This document shows, in pieces, positions 41,795 to 50,053 of a stretch of 64,000 nucleotides of DNA; the first letter of the stretch is position 1; every line of letters begins with the position of its first letter. This DNA comes from Gemmatimonadaceae bacterium (GTDB lineage: Bacteria > Gemmatimonadota > Gemmatimonadetes > Gemmatimonadales > Gemmatimonadaceae): positions 1,399,586-1,463,585 of the forward strand of contig JAHBVS010000001.1 in the NCBI GenBank assembly GCA_019637445.1. Direction: 5' to 3'. The position numbers and the translations under genes are program-made. The notes beneath the pieces are model-generated. The model did not search any database and had not been told where the DNA came from. It saw only the letters and a list, made by a program, of their open reading frames with translations.

Positions 41795-42634
41795 GTGAAG
41801 GCGTTGGTGCTCGGCGAGCGGGGTCTGCGACGCGTGCCGTTCGACGCGTTGCTGTTGCTGGTCGCCCTCAGCGTGTTCTCGCTTCCGGCGCGTGCACAGA
41901 CCACGCCGGGCGGCGCCGATGGGAGCCTCGCGGCCGGCTCAACGCGAGCGCTCGTCGACTCTATCCGACCGGTGGTCGAGCGAGCGATGAGCGCCGCCGA
42001 CTGGGCAACCATCGATGCGATAATTGTCCGGTTGCGGAGGGCACACGCTGCCGTCGCGGGTGACCCCTGGCTGGCGCACGACCTCGCCTACGCGCTGCAC
42101 CGACGCGCCAGCGCGGCAATCATCGAGGGCCGTGCGCGCGACGCGCGACCGCTGCTGGAAGAGGCCATCGCGGCAGCCCAGCGCGCGCAGCGCCTTGGCG
42201 CCGGCGCGCAGGTCCTGGCGCTTGAAGGTGCCGTCACAGGGCAGTTGGCAGGTGTCGCTGGAGGATTCTCGGCGATCCGACTCGGACCGCGGTCATTCCG
42301 TTTGCTGGATGCGGCGGTCGCGGCCCTCCCAAACGACCCACGCGTCGCCCTGCTCAACGGCATCTCGCGCCTCAACGCACCCCGCGCGTTCGGCGGCGGT
42401 GCCGCCAAGGGTGAGCCGGAGCTGCGACGTGCCGTACGGCTCTTTGCGCAGGACCCAAACAGAAGTCCTGCCCCCATCTGGGGACGCGTGGATGCCCACA
42501 TCTGGCTCGGCATCGCACTGAAGGAGCTGAACAGGCCAGCGGAGGCGCGCGAGCAGTGGCAGCAGGCGCTCAAGCTGGCCCCCGACCACCGCTGGGTGAC
42601 GGACCAACTGTTGCCCAGCCTCGGCGCGCGGTAG
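41795..42634 (+). CDS. Exported TPR-like helical-repeat protein
   Basis: A 279-residue exported protein with a signal peptide ending SLPARAQ. The rest consists of helix pairs of TPR type: WLAHDLAYALHRRASAAIIEG, RPLLEEAIAAAQRAQRLGA, HIWLGIALKELNRPAEAREQWQQALKLAPDH. The segment FGGGAAKGEPELRRAVRLF resembles the shared motif of TAtT-type TRAP-associated TPR proteins, but no TRAP transporter is nearby. A role as binding or assembly factor is inferred from the fold alone. The start is GTG at 41795, 3 bases after the M28 peptidase stop. Confidence 0.72.
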   Translation: MKALVLGERGLRRVPFDALLLLVALSVFSLPARAQTTPGGADGSLAAGSTRALVDSIRPVVERAMSAADWATIDAIIVRLRRAHAAVAGDPWLAHDLAYALHRRASAAIIEGRARDARPLLEEAIAAAQRAQRLGAGAQVLALEGAVTGQLAGVAGGFSAIRLGPRSFRLLDAAVAALPNDPRVALLNGISRLNAPRAFGGGAAKGEPELRRAVRLFAQDPNRSPAPIWGRVDAHIWLGIALKELNRPAEAREQWQQALKLAPDHRWVTDQLLPSLGAR

Positions 42635-42666
42635 GATTCAGGAGCATCCACCCAAGGACGGTCACG

Positions 42667-42843
42667 GTGTCAGGACTCGACGACAAGTCCATCCAGAACC
42701 TGGTCAAGAAGATCCAGAAGCAGGCCAAGCCGCGGAACATCGAGCACAAGACCTACGATGCCACGGCTCCGCAGCGCGTCACCGACGACGCGGACCAGGA
42801 ACGCGAGAAGATGTTCAAGGAGATGAAGCGCAGGGAGTTCTAG
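42667..42843 (+). CDS. Small charged helical protein, hypothetical
   Basis: A 58-residue protein of unknown function. It is strongly charged (MSGLDDKSIQNLVKKIQKQ; EREKMFKEMKRREF), with helix-forming ends and a Pro/Thr-rich middle, and is probably cytoplasmic. The GTG at 42667 has an AAGGA ribosome-binding site about 8 bases upstream. Its stop lies 2 bases before the start of the next gene, so it is part of the same transcript as the TPR and DUF2306 genes. Base composition and codon use look like its neighbours, which supports it being real. Confidence 0.6.
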   Translation: MSGLDDKSIQNLVKKIQKQAKPRNIEHKTYDATAPQRVTDDADQEREKMFKEMKRREF

Positions 42844-42845
42844 GC

Positions 42846-43508
42846 GTGGCCGTGCGCCGCGCCGCCCCGCCGGCCTGGGGCCTGATGGCAGTGTTGGCCG
42901 TCGGTGTCGCGGGCTATGCGCTCAGTTTCCAGTTCCGCGGCATCGATGCGTTCGGCGTGGAACTGCTTGCGTCGTTCTATCGCCGGCCTTGGGCCATTTG
43001 GTTCCACATGGTCTTCGGCGCCATTGCACTCGTCGCGGGCGCCCTCAACTTCCGGCACGACCTCCGGCGCGCGCGCCCCGCGGTGCACCGCCGCATCGGC
43101 GAGGCCTATGTGCTCGCCTCGTGGATCGGTGCCGCCGCTGGATTGTGGCTGGCAATGTTCGCGTTCGGCGGGCTCGCCAGCCGGCTCGGGTTCTCCGGAC
43201 TCGCGCTCGCGACGCTGGTCACGACAACGATGGCCTTCGCCGCCGCCCGGCGCCGCGACTTCCCGACACACCGCGCGTGGATGATCCGCAGCTACGCACT
43301 GATGCTCGCCGCCGTGACGCTACGCTTGCAGCTCCCAGTCCTCGCCAGCGCCTTGCAGGGATTTGCCCCCGCTTACGTGATCGTCGCCTGGTCGTGCTGG
43401 GTGCCGAATCTCATCGCGGCGGAATGGATTGTGCGGGCGACGACACGCCGACCGGGCGCAACGCCGCGCGCACCGAGTCCAGCGACCCCGAGGTCGCTGC
43501 CGGCCTAA
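42846..43508 (+). CDS. DUF2306 membrane protein
   Basis: A 220-residue membrane protein with about six hydrophobic segments. Family features visible are WAIWFHMVFGAIALVAGALNF, a VHRRIGEAYVLAS loop with conserved His-Arg, and DFPTHRAWMIRSYAL, the second conserved His/Arg cluster of DUF2306. These loops may bind haem or metal, but the family has no established function. The start is GTG at 42846, 2 bases after the small gene. Its last 98 bases overlap the 3' end of the convergent NPP gene on the other strand; both C-termini look natural, so the overlap appears real. Confidence 0.82.
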   Translation: MAVRRAAPPAWGLMAVLAVGVAGYALSFQFRGIDAFGVELLASFYRRPWAIWFHMVFGAIALVAGALNFRHDLRRARPAVHRRIGEAYVLASWIGAAAGLWLAMFAFGGLASRLGFSGLALATLVTTTMAFAAARRRDFPTHRAWMIRSYALMLAAVTLRLQLPVLASALQGFAPAYVIVAWSCWVPNLIAAEWIVRATTRRPGATPRAPSPATPRSLPA

Positions 43509-44775
43509 GCCCGAGCAAATGGGCAATCAGCGGATACACGTGCACGTTGCGAAACGGCGGGAGCACGAGACCTTCGGCCAGCCCCGGACCCGCGGCGACA
43601 AACGTCGCTCCCATCGATACCAGTGCAGGGTCATATCCGTGCGTCGCTCCCAGACGCACACCCCGCTCGCGCCAACGTTGCAGCTGCTCGCGTGAGGTGA
43701 TGGTCCAACCTTCGTCCGCCACCGCCACGATCGGCGTGATGCGTGGATGGGCGCGGAAATGCCAGCGTTCGGGAATCTCCGCCTTGCGATACACCTGCAG
43801 GTGTGGATGTCGCCCGGCCAGCGCCCGGTAGACTCGCTGCTCATCGTCCTGTCGCGGCGCGATTGCCGCCACTGGATTCCAATCCACCACATCGACACTG
43901 TCGAGATCGATGTAGTCGTCAAGCAGGATCACGCGGTCGAGGCTCGTGGCGGCCATCCCGTGGTCGCTGACCACGATGAACACCACGTCATCGAGTTTTC
44001 CAAGGCGTGCCACGCCGCGCACAAGGTCGCCAAGCGCGCTGTCCACGTGTGCAATCGCCGAATCGACCTGTGGTGACTGCGGTCCGAAATTGTGGCCCTG
44101 CGTGTCCGTGTCGTGGAAGTACAGCGAGATGAACGCCGGTGCCGAATCGGCGGGCAGCGCGAGCCAGGCGAGGACGCGCTGCACCTTTGAGTCGGCCGGC
44201 TCTTCGTGCCAATAGTGGTTCCACCAGGTCGGGCGAACACCCTTGATGGCTGCTTCACTTCCTGGCCAGGACGCCGACGCTGCGCGGCGCCCCTGACGCT
44301 CGGCCGTCACCCAGATGGGTTCGCCGCCCCACCATCGCGACTCCGCCTGTGCGGCCGAGTCGCTGGTCCGGAACGTCCCCAGCTGCGAGTCGCGCATCAC
44401 GTTCGCCACGATGCCGTGTTCCTCGGCCGTGAGCCCCGTGACGATGCTGTAGTGGTTTGGGAACGTCTTCGATGGAAAGACGGGCAGCATGCGCTCGGCG
44501 CGGACACCCCGCGCCGCCAATGCCCGCAGATTCACGGCACCTGGACGATTGATGTAGTCCCAGCGGAAGCCGTCGAAGGAGATGAGGACCACGTGTCGTG
44601 CCGCGCCTGCGGGTGACTGCGAAGCCCGCGATGCGGACGCGGCGGCGGCGGATTCCGCGGACGAACGGGACGCTGCCGTCGAGTGGCAGCCCAGTGCGGT
44701 GGCCAGCAGCGCCGCTGCCAGCAGCGCTCCCACACGGAGCGTGGCGGTGCGCGCGCACAGCGCGTGCCGTTTCAC
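43411..44775 (-). CDS. NPP-type alkaline phosphatase-superfamily phosphodiesterase
   Basis: A 454-residue exported phosphodiesterase/pyrophosphatase. The N-terminus is a lipoprotein signal (LLAAALLATALGC). The catalytic domain shows VVLISFDGFRWDYI (first metal site), the nucleophile Thr at about 104 in FPSKTFPNHYSIVTG, LYFHDTDTQGHNFGP, FIVVSDHGM and GATHGYDPALVSMGA, the complete metal-ligand set of nucleotide pyrophosphatase/phosphodiesterases. Likely substrates are nucleotides or phospholipid-type diesters. The GTG at 44775 overlaps the upstream ligase stop by 4 bases (GTGA), so the two genes are coupled. Its 3' end overlaps the DUF2306 gene by 98 bases. Confidence 0.9.
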   Translation of the reverse strand: MKRHALCARTATLRVGALLAAALLATALGCHSTAASRSSAESAAAASASRASQSPAGAARHVVLISFDGFRWDYINRPGAVNLRALAARGVRAERMLPVFPSKTFPNHYSIVTGLTAEEHGIVANVMRDSQLGTFRTSDSAAQAESRWWGGEPIWVTAERQGRRAASASWPGSEAAIKGVRPTWWNHYWHEEPADSKVQRVLAWLALPADSAPAFISLYFHDTDTQGHNFGPQSPQVDSAIAHVDSALGDLVRGVARLGKLDDVVFIVVSDHGMAATSLDRVILLDDYIDLDSVDVVDWNPVAAIAPRQDDEQRVYRALAGRHPHLQVYRKAEIPERWHFRAHPRITPIVAVADEGWTITSREQLQRWRERGVRLGATHGYDPALVSMGATFVAAGPGLAEGLVLPPFRNVHVYPLIAHLLGLRPAATSGSLDSVRAALRPVGVSSPAQSIPPR

Positions 44776-46472
44776 GCGGGCGATGCCTCTTCGGTGAGAA
44801 ACCGCCGCAGCACCTTGCCCACCATGCTCTTCGGCAGGTCCGACTTGAACACCACGCGAGCCGGCACCTTGAACGGTGCCATTCGGTCCTTGCACCATTG
44901 CCTGATCTCCTGCGCCGTTACCGCCTGGCCAAGGCGTCGCACGACGAAGGCCACCGCGACCTCGCCCTGCGCCGGATCCGGGAAACCGCGGACCCCGACT
45001 TCCTGCACCGCGGGGTGCTCGGCAATGACCTCCTCGATCTCGCGCGGCCACACCTGCATCCCACGCATCTTGATCAGGTCCTTCTTGCGGTCGACGATGA
45101 ACAGGAATCCGTCGTCGTCGAGATAGCCGAGGTCGGCGGTATGGAGCCACCAGCGCCCATCGGCATCGCGTCGGAGCATTTCCCGCGTCTCGGCGTCGTT
45201 TTTCCAGTAGCCGCGCATGATCTGCGGGCCAGCGAGCAGGATTTCACCTGTCTCGCCCAGCGCCATCGGCTTCGACGCATCGTCGGCGTCCACAATCCGT
45301 ACTTCGACGTCCGGCAACGGGGTGCCGACCGATCCGGGCTTCACGGGCCCGCGAAGCGGCGACACGGTCGCGGCCAGCACGCTCTCGGTCAGCGCGTAGC
45401 CCTCGACGATTCGCGCGCCCGTGGCCGCTTCGAATCGCTTCATCGTCTCGACCATCATTGGCGCCGCGCCGGAGATGCAGGCCTTCATGGAACGGAAGTC
45501 CACCTTTCCGGCCTTCACGCGGCGATGGTTGAGCAACGCATTGTAGAGCGTCGGCACCCCACAGAAGACGGCAGGCTTCGTGCGCTCGATCGTCTTCACG
45601 AGGTCGTCGAAGTCGCGAGGGTTCGGCACCAGCGCGATGGCATTGTGCCCCAGGAAGCACACCGACTGCACGCCGCACGCGCCGTACGAGTGAAACATCG
45701 GCAGCGGCAGGCAGTACACGCCCTCCCACTTCGGGAGCACGGCACCCAACCAGGCGTTCACTTGCGTACCGGTCTGCACCAACCCGCCGTGGTGTACGCG
45801 GACCGCCTTCGGCGTGCCCGTGGTTCCGCCACTCATCAGGAGCATCGCATCGTCATCCGGCGTCGGGCGAGCGGCATCGGGGTGCTGGCCACGATGCCGC
45901 TCGAGCAGCGCCGGAAGCCAGGGATCTCCTTCCTGCACCGTGGCCCGGTGCCCTGCCTTCTGTTCCACCAACAACGTGAAGAGCGCGCGCAAAATCGGCG
46001 GAAACCATTCCTTGATGTTCGTCACGACCACGTGCTGCACACCCGGTATGCGCCGCTGCACGGCCTTCACGCGCTCGTAGAAGGCGCTTAGCACGAGCAC
46101 GACGCTGGCACCGGTGGACTCCAACGGCCCGGCGAGCTCGTCGTCGGTATAGATCGGATTCAGCGGTACATAGACCGCCCCAAGCTTCCACGCCGCCAAC
46201 TCGCCGATGAAGAACTGCGGACAGTTGGGCAGCACGCAGGCCACGCGATCGCCCCGCCCCACCCCCATGGCCGCCAAGGCCACCGCGAAGGCATCGCTGG
46301 CATCCTCGAGCTCCTGCCAGGACATCTGCCGGCCCTTGAAATGGAACGCGGGCGCCCCAGGCCGCTCGCGCACGGCTTCCACAATCCCGTCCAGCAGCGT
46401 GCCGGCGGGATAGGACCCGATCGTGCGAGGCACGCCGGGGTCGTAGTGGCGGAACCAAGGATGCTCGGTCAT
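44772..46472 (-). CDS. AMP-dependent acyl-CoA synthetase/ligase
   Basis: A 566-residue adenylate-forming ligase that activates a carboxylic acid as acyl-AMP and transfers it to CoA. Motifs seen are the P-loop-like LLMSGGTTGTPKA, VEGYALTES, the hinge HTADLGYLDDDGFLFIVDRKKDLIKMRG and the catalytic Lys near the C-terminus (KSMVGKVLRR). The overall pattern is closest to long- and medium-chain fatty acyl-CoA synthetases (FadD-like); the acyl chain length cannot be told. The ATG at 46472 is chosen because longer frames lack support. It diverges from the M20 peptidase gene across only 28 bases and is coupled to the NPP gene downstream. Confidence 0.9.
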   Translation of the reverse strand: MTEHPWFRHYDPGVPRTIGSYPAGTLLDGIVEAVRERPGAPAFHFKGRQMSWQELEDASDAFAVALAAMGVGRGDRVACVLPNCPQFFIGELAAWKLGAVYVPLNPIYTDDELAGPLESTGASVVLVLSAFYERVKAVQRRIPGVQHVVVTNIKEWFPPILRALFTLLVEQKAGHRATVQEGDPWLPALLERHRGQHPDAARPTPDDDAMLLMSGGTTGTPKAVRVHHGGLVQTGTQVNAWLGAVLPKWEGVYCLPLPMFHSYGACGVQSVCFLGHNAIALVPNPRDFDDLVKTIERTKPAVFCGVPTLYNALLNHRRVKAGKVDFRSMKACISGAAPMMVETMKRFEAATGARIVEGYALTESVLAATVSPLRGPVKPGSVGTPLPDVEVRIVDADDASKPMALGETGEILLAGPQIMRGYWKNDAETREMLRRDADGRWWLHTADLGYLDDDGFLFIVDRKKDLIKMRGMQVWPREIEEVIAEHPAVQEVGVRGFPDPAQGEVAVAFVVRRLGQAVTAQEIRQWCKDRMAPFKVPARVVFKSDLPKSMVGKVLRRFLTEEASPA

Positions 46473-46500
46473 TCGCGGGAGTCCCGTGTAGATTCTGAAT

Positions 46501-47793
46501 ATGCCAAGCCTTTCCCTCCGCCACAGCCCAGTCCTTGCCGCGCTGCTGCTCCCCGCGGCCCTCGCGGCACAAACCGTACAGCTCGCCGACCGCGACCCCG
46601 CCGTGCAACGCGCCATGTCGGCGCTCCAGTCGCAGCAGGCCTGGACACTCGCGCAGCAGATTTCGATCTGCGAGATCCCCGCGCCGCCCTTCAAGGAACA
46701 GGCCCGCGCCGAGGAGTTCCGTAAGCGCCTGACCTCGTTCGGCTACGCCAATGCACGCATCGACGCTGAAGGAAACGTCATCGCTGAACTCGGTGCCGGC
46801 AACGGTCCGACCGTGATGATTGCCGGGCACCTCGACACGGTCTTCCCCGAGGGGACCGACGTCACGACCACGCGCACCGAGAACCGCGTGGCTGGTCCCG
46901 GTATCGGCGACGACTGCCGCGGCCTTGCCGTGGTCCTCACGCTCGCCAAGGCCTTCAAGGAGATCGGCATTGTCCCGAAGGGTCGGGTGCTGTTCGTCGG
47001 TAACGTCGGTGAGGAGGGCCCAGGCAACCTGCGCGGTGTGAGGCATCTCCTGACCAAGGAATACGCCGGCAAGGTAGACTACTTCATCTCGGTGGATGGC
47101 TCGGGCGGCGCCGGCATCACCTCGCGTGCCGTCGGATCGCACCGCTACACCATCTCGTTCGAAGGCCCCGGCGGCCACAGCTACGGCGCCTTCGGCATGA
47201 CGAACCCGATGCACGCGATGGGGCGCGCCATCGCGCGGATTGCGGACCTTCAGGTACCATCCGGCTCGAAGACCACCTTCAACGTCGGCATCGTGCGCGG
47301 CGGCACAAGCGTGAACACAATCACGCCGATGGCACAGATGGACGTGGATATGCGCTCCGAGTCCGCGGAGAACCTCATGGAGATGGACCGTCGGATCCGC
47401 GCTGCCGTCGACACGGCCGTCGCCGAGGAACTGGCGCGCTGGCCCAACTCGCGTGCGCCGATCACGGTGAAGTACGACACGATCGGCATCCGCCCGACGG
47501 GCGGCCAGAGCGACGAGGCCTTCATCGTGCGCACGGCGATGGCGGCGGCCCGACTGCTGGACGACGGGCTCGCCTGGACCCCGCGCACTGGTGCGTCGAG
47601 CACGGACTCCAACCTGCCGATCTCGATGGGCATCCCGGCCATCACGATCAACGGCGGCGGCCGCGGCGGCGGCGCGCACGGCACGGAGGAGTTCTACATC
47701 GAGACGCCGGATTCCTACAAAGGCCCGCAGTTCGCGCTGCTTATCGTGACGGCGTTGGCGGGAATCTCCGGCAGCACGGGAGCAACGCCATGA
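46501..47793 (+). CDS. Exported M20-family metallopeptidase
   Basis: A 430-residue exported zinc hydrolase. A signal peptide (VLAALLLPAALAAQ) is followed by M20 features: VMIAGHLDTVFPEG (first metal His and catalytic Asp), GPGIGDDCRGLAVVL (bridging Asp), VGNVGEEGPGNLRG (catalytic Glu pair), the dimerisation domain starting VGSHRYTISFEGPGGHSYGAFG, and GGGRGGGAHGTEEF with the last His. It resembles peptidase T/dipeptidase-type enzymes and should trim di- or tripeptides in the periplasm. Its TGA overlaps the ATG of the DUF411 gene (ATGA), so they are coupled. Promoter elements must lie within the 28-base gap or in the divergent ligase gene. Confidence 0.92.
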   Translation: MPSLSLRHSPVLAALLLPAALAAQTVQLADRDPAVQRAMSALQSQQAWTLAQQISICEIPAPPFKEQARAEEFRKRLTSFGYANARIDAEGNVIAELGAGNGPTVMIAGHLDTVFPEGTDVTTTRTENRVAGPGIGDDCRGLAVVLTLAKAFKEIGIVPKGRVLFVGNVGEEGPGNLRGVRHLLTKEYAGKVDYFISVDGSGGAGITSRAVGSHRYTISFEGPGGHSYGAFGMTNPMHAMGRAIARIADLQVPSGSKTTFNVGIVRGGTSVNTITPMAQMDVDMRSESAENLMEMDRRIRAAVDTAVAEELARWPNSRAPITVKYDTIGIRPTGGQSDEAFIVRTAMAAARLLDDGLAWTPRTGASSTDSNLPISMGIPAITINGGGRGGGAHGTEEFYIETPDSYKGPQFALLIVTALAGISGSTGATP

Positions 47794-48314
47794 CCCATCG
47801 ATTTGATCGGCGCGACTTCCTGCGCGCAGGCGCTACGGCACTCGGTGGCGTTGCGCTCGGTGCACTTGCCGGCCGTGCGCTGGGCGCACAGCAGGGTACC
47901 GCGCCGGGCGCGCAGGCCCTGCCGACGATGACCGTCTACAAGAGTCCCTCCTGTGGGTGCTGCGGCGCCTGGGTGGACCACGCCAAGAGCAACGGCTTCA
48001 CGGTCCGCACGGTGAACACCGAAGACCTCGCGACAGTGAAGCGCGAACTCGGCGTTCCCGCGCGCCTCGCCTCCTGCCACACGGTGGTGGTGGGCAGTTA
48101 CATCATCGAGGGCCACGTGCCCGCCGGCGATGTGAAACGCCTGCTCACGGAGAAGGCGAAAGTCCGCGGGCTCGCCGTGCCCGGCATGCCAATCGGGTCG
48201 CCAGGGATGGAGCAGGGCCCGCCGTCCGGTTACGAGCGCTATGACGTGCTCGCGTTCGAGACTTCGGGTGCGGTGCGCGTCTTTGCGTCACACGGGCCTC
48301 CGGTGCGGCGCTGA
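47790..48314 (+). CDS. Tat-exported DUF411 metal-binding-type protein
   Basis: A 174-residue protein. The N-terminus has a twin-arginine signal (DRRDFLRAGATALGGVALGALAG), implying export in folded form, perhaps with a bound cofactor. The DUF411 core follows: MTVYKSPSCGCCGAWVDHAKSNGF with a Cys cluster (SCGCC), then LASCHTVVVGSYIIEGHVPA and GLAVPGMPIGSPGME. Family members occur with copper and silver resistance genes and are thought to bind metal through these Cys. No other copper genes are adjacent. It overlaps the M20 gene by 4 bases. Confidence 0.9.
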   Translation: MTHRFDRRDFLRAGATALGGVALGALAGRALGAQQGTAPGAQALPTMTVYKSPSCGCCGAWVDHAKSNGFTVRTVNTEDLATVKRELGVPARLASCHTVVVGSYIIEGHVPAGDVKRLLTEKAKVRGLAVPGMPIGSPGMEQGPPSGYERYDVLAFETSGAVRVFASHGPPVRR

Positions 48315-48343
48315 TGCTGTCGTCGCTCGGCCAGGATCGGTGG

Positions 48344-48423
48344 GGTTTGCCACAGAGGCACAGAGACACAGAGGGTTGAGCGCGCGCGTTGGCCTCTGTG
48401 TCTCTGTGCCTCTGTGGCAAACC
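48344..48423. repeat. Perfect 31-bp hairpin repeat of CACAGAG-type units
   Basis: Arms 48344-48374 and 48393-48423 are perfect reverse complements around an 18-nt loop that includes an alternating CG run. Each arm is built from CACAGAG-type units and matches the arms of the hairpin at 14924-14975 over most of their length. Like that copy, it lies between convergent genes (DUF411 and the desaturase). A role in transcription termination, or membership of a mobile palindromic repeat family, is likely. Confidence 0.92.
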
Positions 48424-48442
48424 TCGCCACGCAAATCCCAGC

Positions 48443-49456
48443 TTACACGGGCAACTTCCGCAACTCACGGAACCCAATCATCCGCCCCCGCTCCTCATCC
48501 CAAAGCGTGAGCCGCAGCGTACGGAACGCCGTGCGCATCGTCAGCACGGGAGCCGCGTGGAAAACCTCGTTCTCCTCGTGCGCGGCAGCGAGGCGGTAGT
48601 TCGGGATCTTCGGTCCCAAGTGATGCACGTGGTGCAGCCCGATGTGGCCCGTAAACCAGTTCAGGATCCCGGGCATCCGCAGGTGCGAGCTGCCCGTGAT
48701 TGCGGCCGTGGCGTAATCCCATTCCTTGCCGCGCTCCCAGTACGCCTCTTCGAACTGGTGCTGCACATAGAAGAGCCAGATGCCGCCGGCCGCGGCAAGA
48801 TAGTACGCGGGGAAATAGACCAGCAGCGCAACCTTCCAGCCAAAAAGCACGATGAGCAACATCGTCACCGCCAGCAGTGCGATGTTCGTCATCCACACGT
48901 TCCACAGCTGCTTTGCACCGCTGGCTAGACTCGGCATCCGAAAGCGCTGCAGCACCATCATGTGCAGCGGGCCCACGCCAAACAGCACGAACGGATGGCG
49001 ATACAGCCGGTACTTGAGCCGGCCAAACCACGTCAGCGCGCGGTACTCGGAGACCGTCAGCGTCGTGACGTCGCCATAGCCGCGACGGTCAAGGTCGCCC
49101 GACGACGCGTGGTGCAGCGCATGCTCGCGTCGCCACTGCTGGAATGGCGTAAAGGTCAGGACGCCCGTGACGAAACCAATGGCGTCGTTGACCTTCGGCC
49201 AGGGCAAGAAGGACCCGTGCGCGCAATCGTGCATGATCACGAAGGTCCGGATCAACAGCCCCGCGAGCGGCAGGATCAACAGCGCCGAGAGCCAGGGCGC
49301 CGGCACCATCATCGCGTAGGCGATGTACAGCCCGGCGAACAGCAGGAACATCGTGCTCGACAGCTGCCAGAGCGAGACGCGAATGTCCGAGCCTGCGTAG
49401 CGGGCGATGATGCTGCGCCAGTCGCTGCGCGCGATGTCCACCGAGCGGTCACTCAT
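48443..49456 (-). CDS. Membrane fatty-acid desaturase
   Basis: A 337-residue integral-membrane desaturase that introduces a double bond into acyl chains using O2 and a di-iron centre. All three His boxes are present: HDCAHGS, HALHH and HHVHH, with membrane segments around residues 30-70 and 165-215. The box spacing is that of the omega-6/omega-3 acyl-lipid type. The electron donor is not encoded here. The ATG at 49456 overlaps the FKBP stop as TGATG, so the desaturase is translationally coupled to the FKBP gene. Confidence 0.93.
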   Translation of the reverse strand: MSDRSVDIARSDWRSIIARYAGSDIRVSLWQLSSTMFLLFAGLYIAYAMMVPAPWLSALLILPLAGLLIRTFVIMHDCAHGSFLPWPKVNDAIGFVTGVLTFTPFQQWRREHALHHASSGDLDRRGYGDVTTLTVSEYRALTWFGRLKYRLYRHPFVLFGVGPLHMMVLQRFRMPSLASGAKQLWNVWMTNIALLAVTMLLIVLFGWKVALLVYFPAYYLAAAGGIWLFYVQHQFEEAYWERGKEWDYATAAITGSSHLRMPGILNWFTGHIGLHHVHHLGPKIPNYRLAAAHEENEVFHAAPVLTMRTAFRTLRLTLWDEERGRMIGFRELRKLPV

Positions 49457-49950
49457 CAGATGGTCGGGGCTGGGGTGACCGCGCGCGTGAGCGTCACCGT
49501 GAACACCAGGATGCTGTTGGGGGGAATGCCGGCCTGCGAGCGGCTGCCGTAGGCGAGCGCCGGCGGCAGGATGATCTGGCGCACGCCACCCACCTGCATG
49601 CCGCGCACTCCTTCGTCGAAGCCGTCGATTACCGTCCCGTCGCCCGTGACGAATCGCAGCGGCTCGGTGGCGGTCAGGTTGCCATCGAACTTGTAGGCAT
49701 TGCGTAGGAATCCTTCGTAGCGCACGGAAACCGAATCGCCGCTCTCGGCGGAGCGGACCAGGTTTCCAGTCCCAACCGTGACGTCGCGGTAGTAGAGTCC
49801 CGATGCCGTTCGCGTGGACAACGCGATGTTGACATTGAGCTCCGGCGCGAAGCTCACGTCGTCGATGCGCGGCACGAACACACCGCCGTCAAGGCAGGCA
49901 GTCGTGGCGAGGAGGAGCAGGAACAGGGCACTCAAGCGGAAGCGTGGCAT
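49456..49950 (-). CDS. FKBP-type peptidyl-prolyl isomerase lipoprotein
   Basis: A 164-residue lipoprotein, with the Cys of the lipobox at residue 19 (LLLLATTAC). After a linker of about 40 residues comes an FKBP domain: YYRDVTVGTGNLV, GDSVSVRYEGFLRNAYKFDGN, VIDGFDEGVRGMQVGGVRQIILPPALAYGSR and IPPNSILVFTVTL, which includes most drug- and proline-binding-pocket positions. It likely assists folding of envelope proteins. The ATG at 49950 starts exactly at the signal peptide; a longer frame lacks support. It is followed by the desaturase with a 1-base overlap. Confidence 0.92.
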   Translation of the reverse strand: MPRFRLSALFLLLLATTACLDGGVFVPRIDDVSFAPELNVNIALSTRTASGLYYRDVTVGTGNLVRSAESGDSVSVRYEGFLRNAYKFDGNLTATEPLRFVTGDGTVIDGFDEGVRGMQVGGVRQIILPPALAYGSRSQAGIPPNSILVFTVTLTRAVTPAPTI

Positions 49951-50053
49951 ACACACGAGGGACGGTCGGACAAAGGGCCCGGTCACCCGGGCAGGACCCG
50001 TCAATTTACCCCAGCCGGGGGCCGGACGCTGACGGGGGCGTCCCTACATCTCT

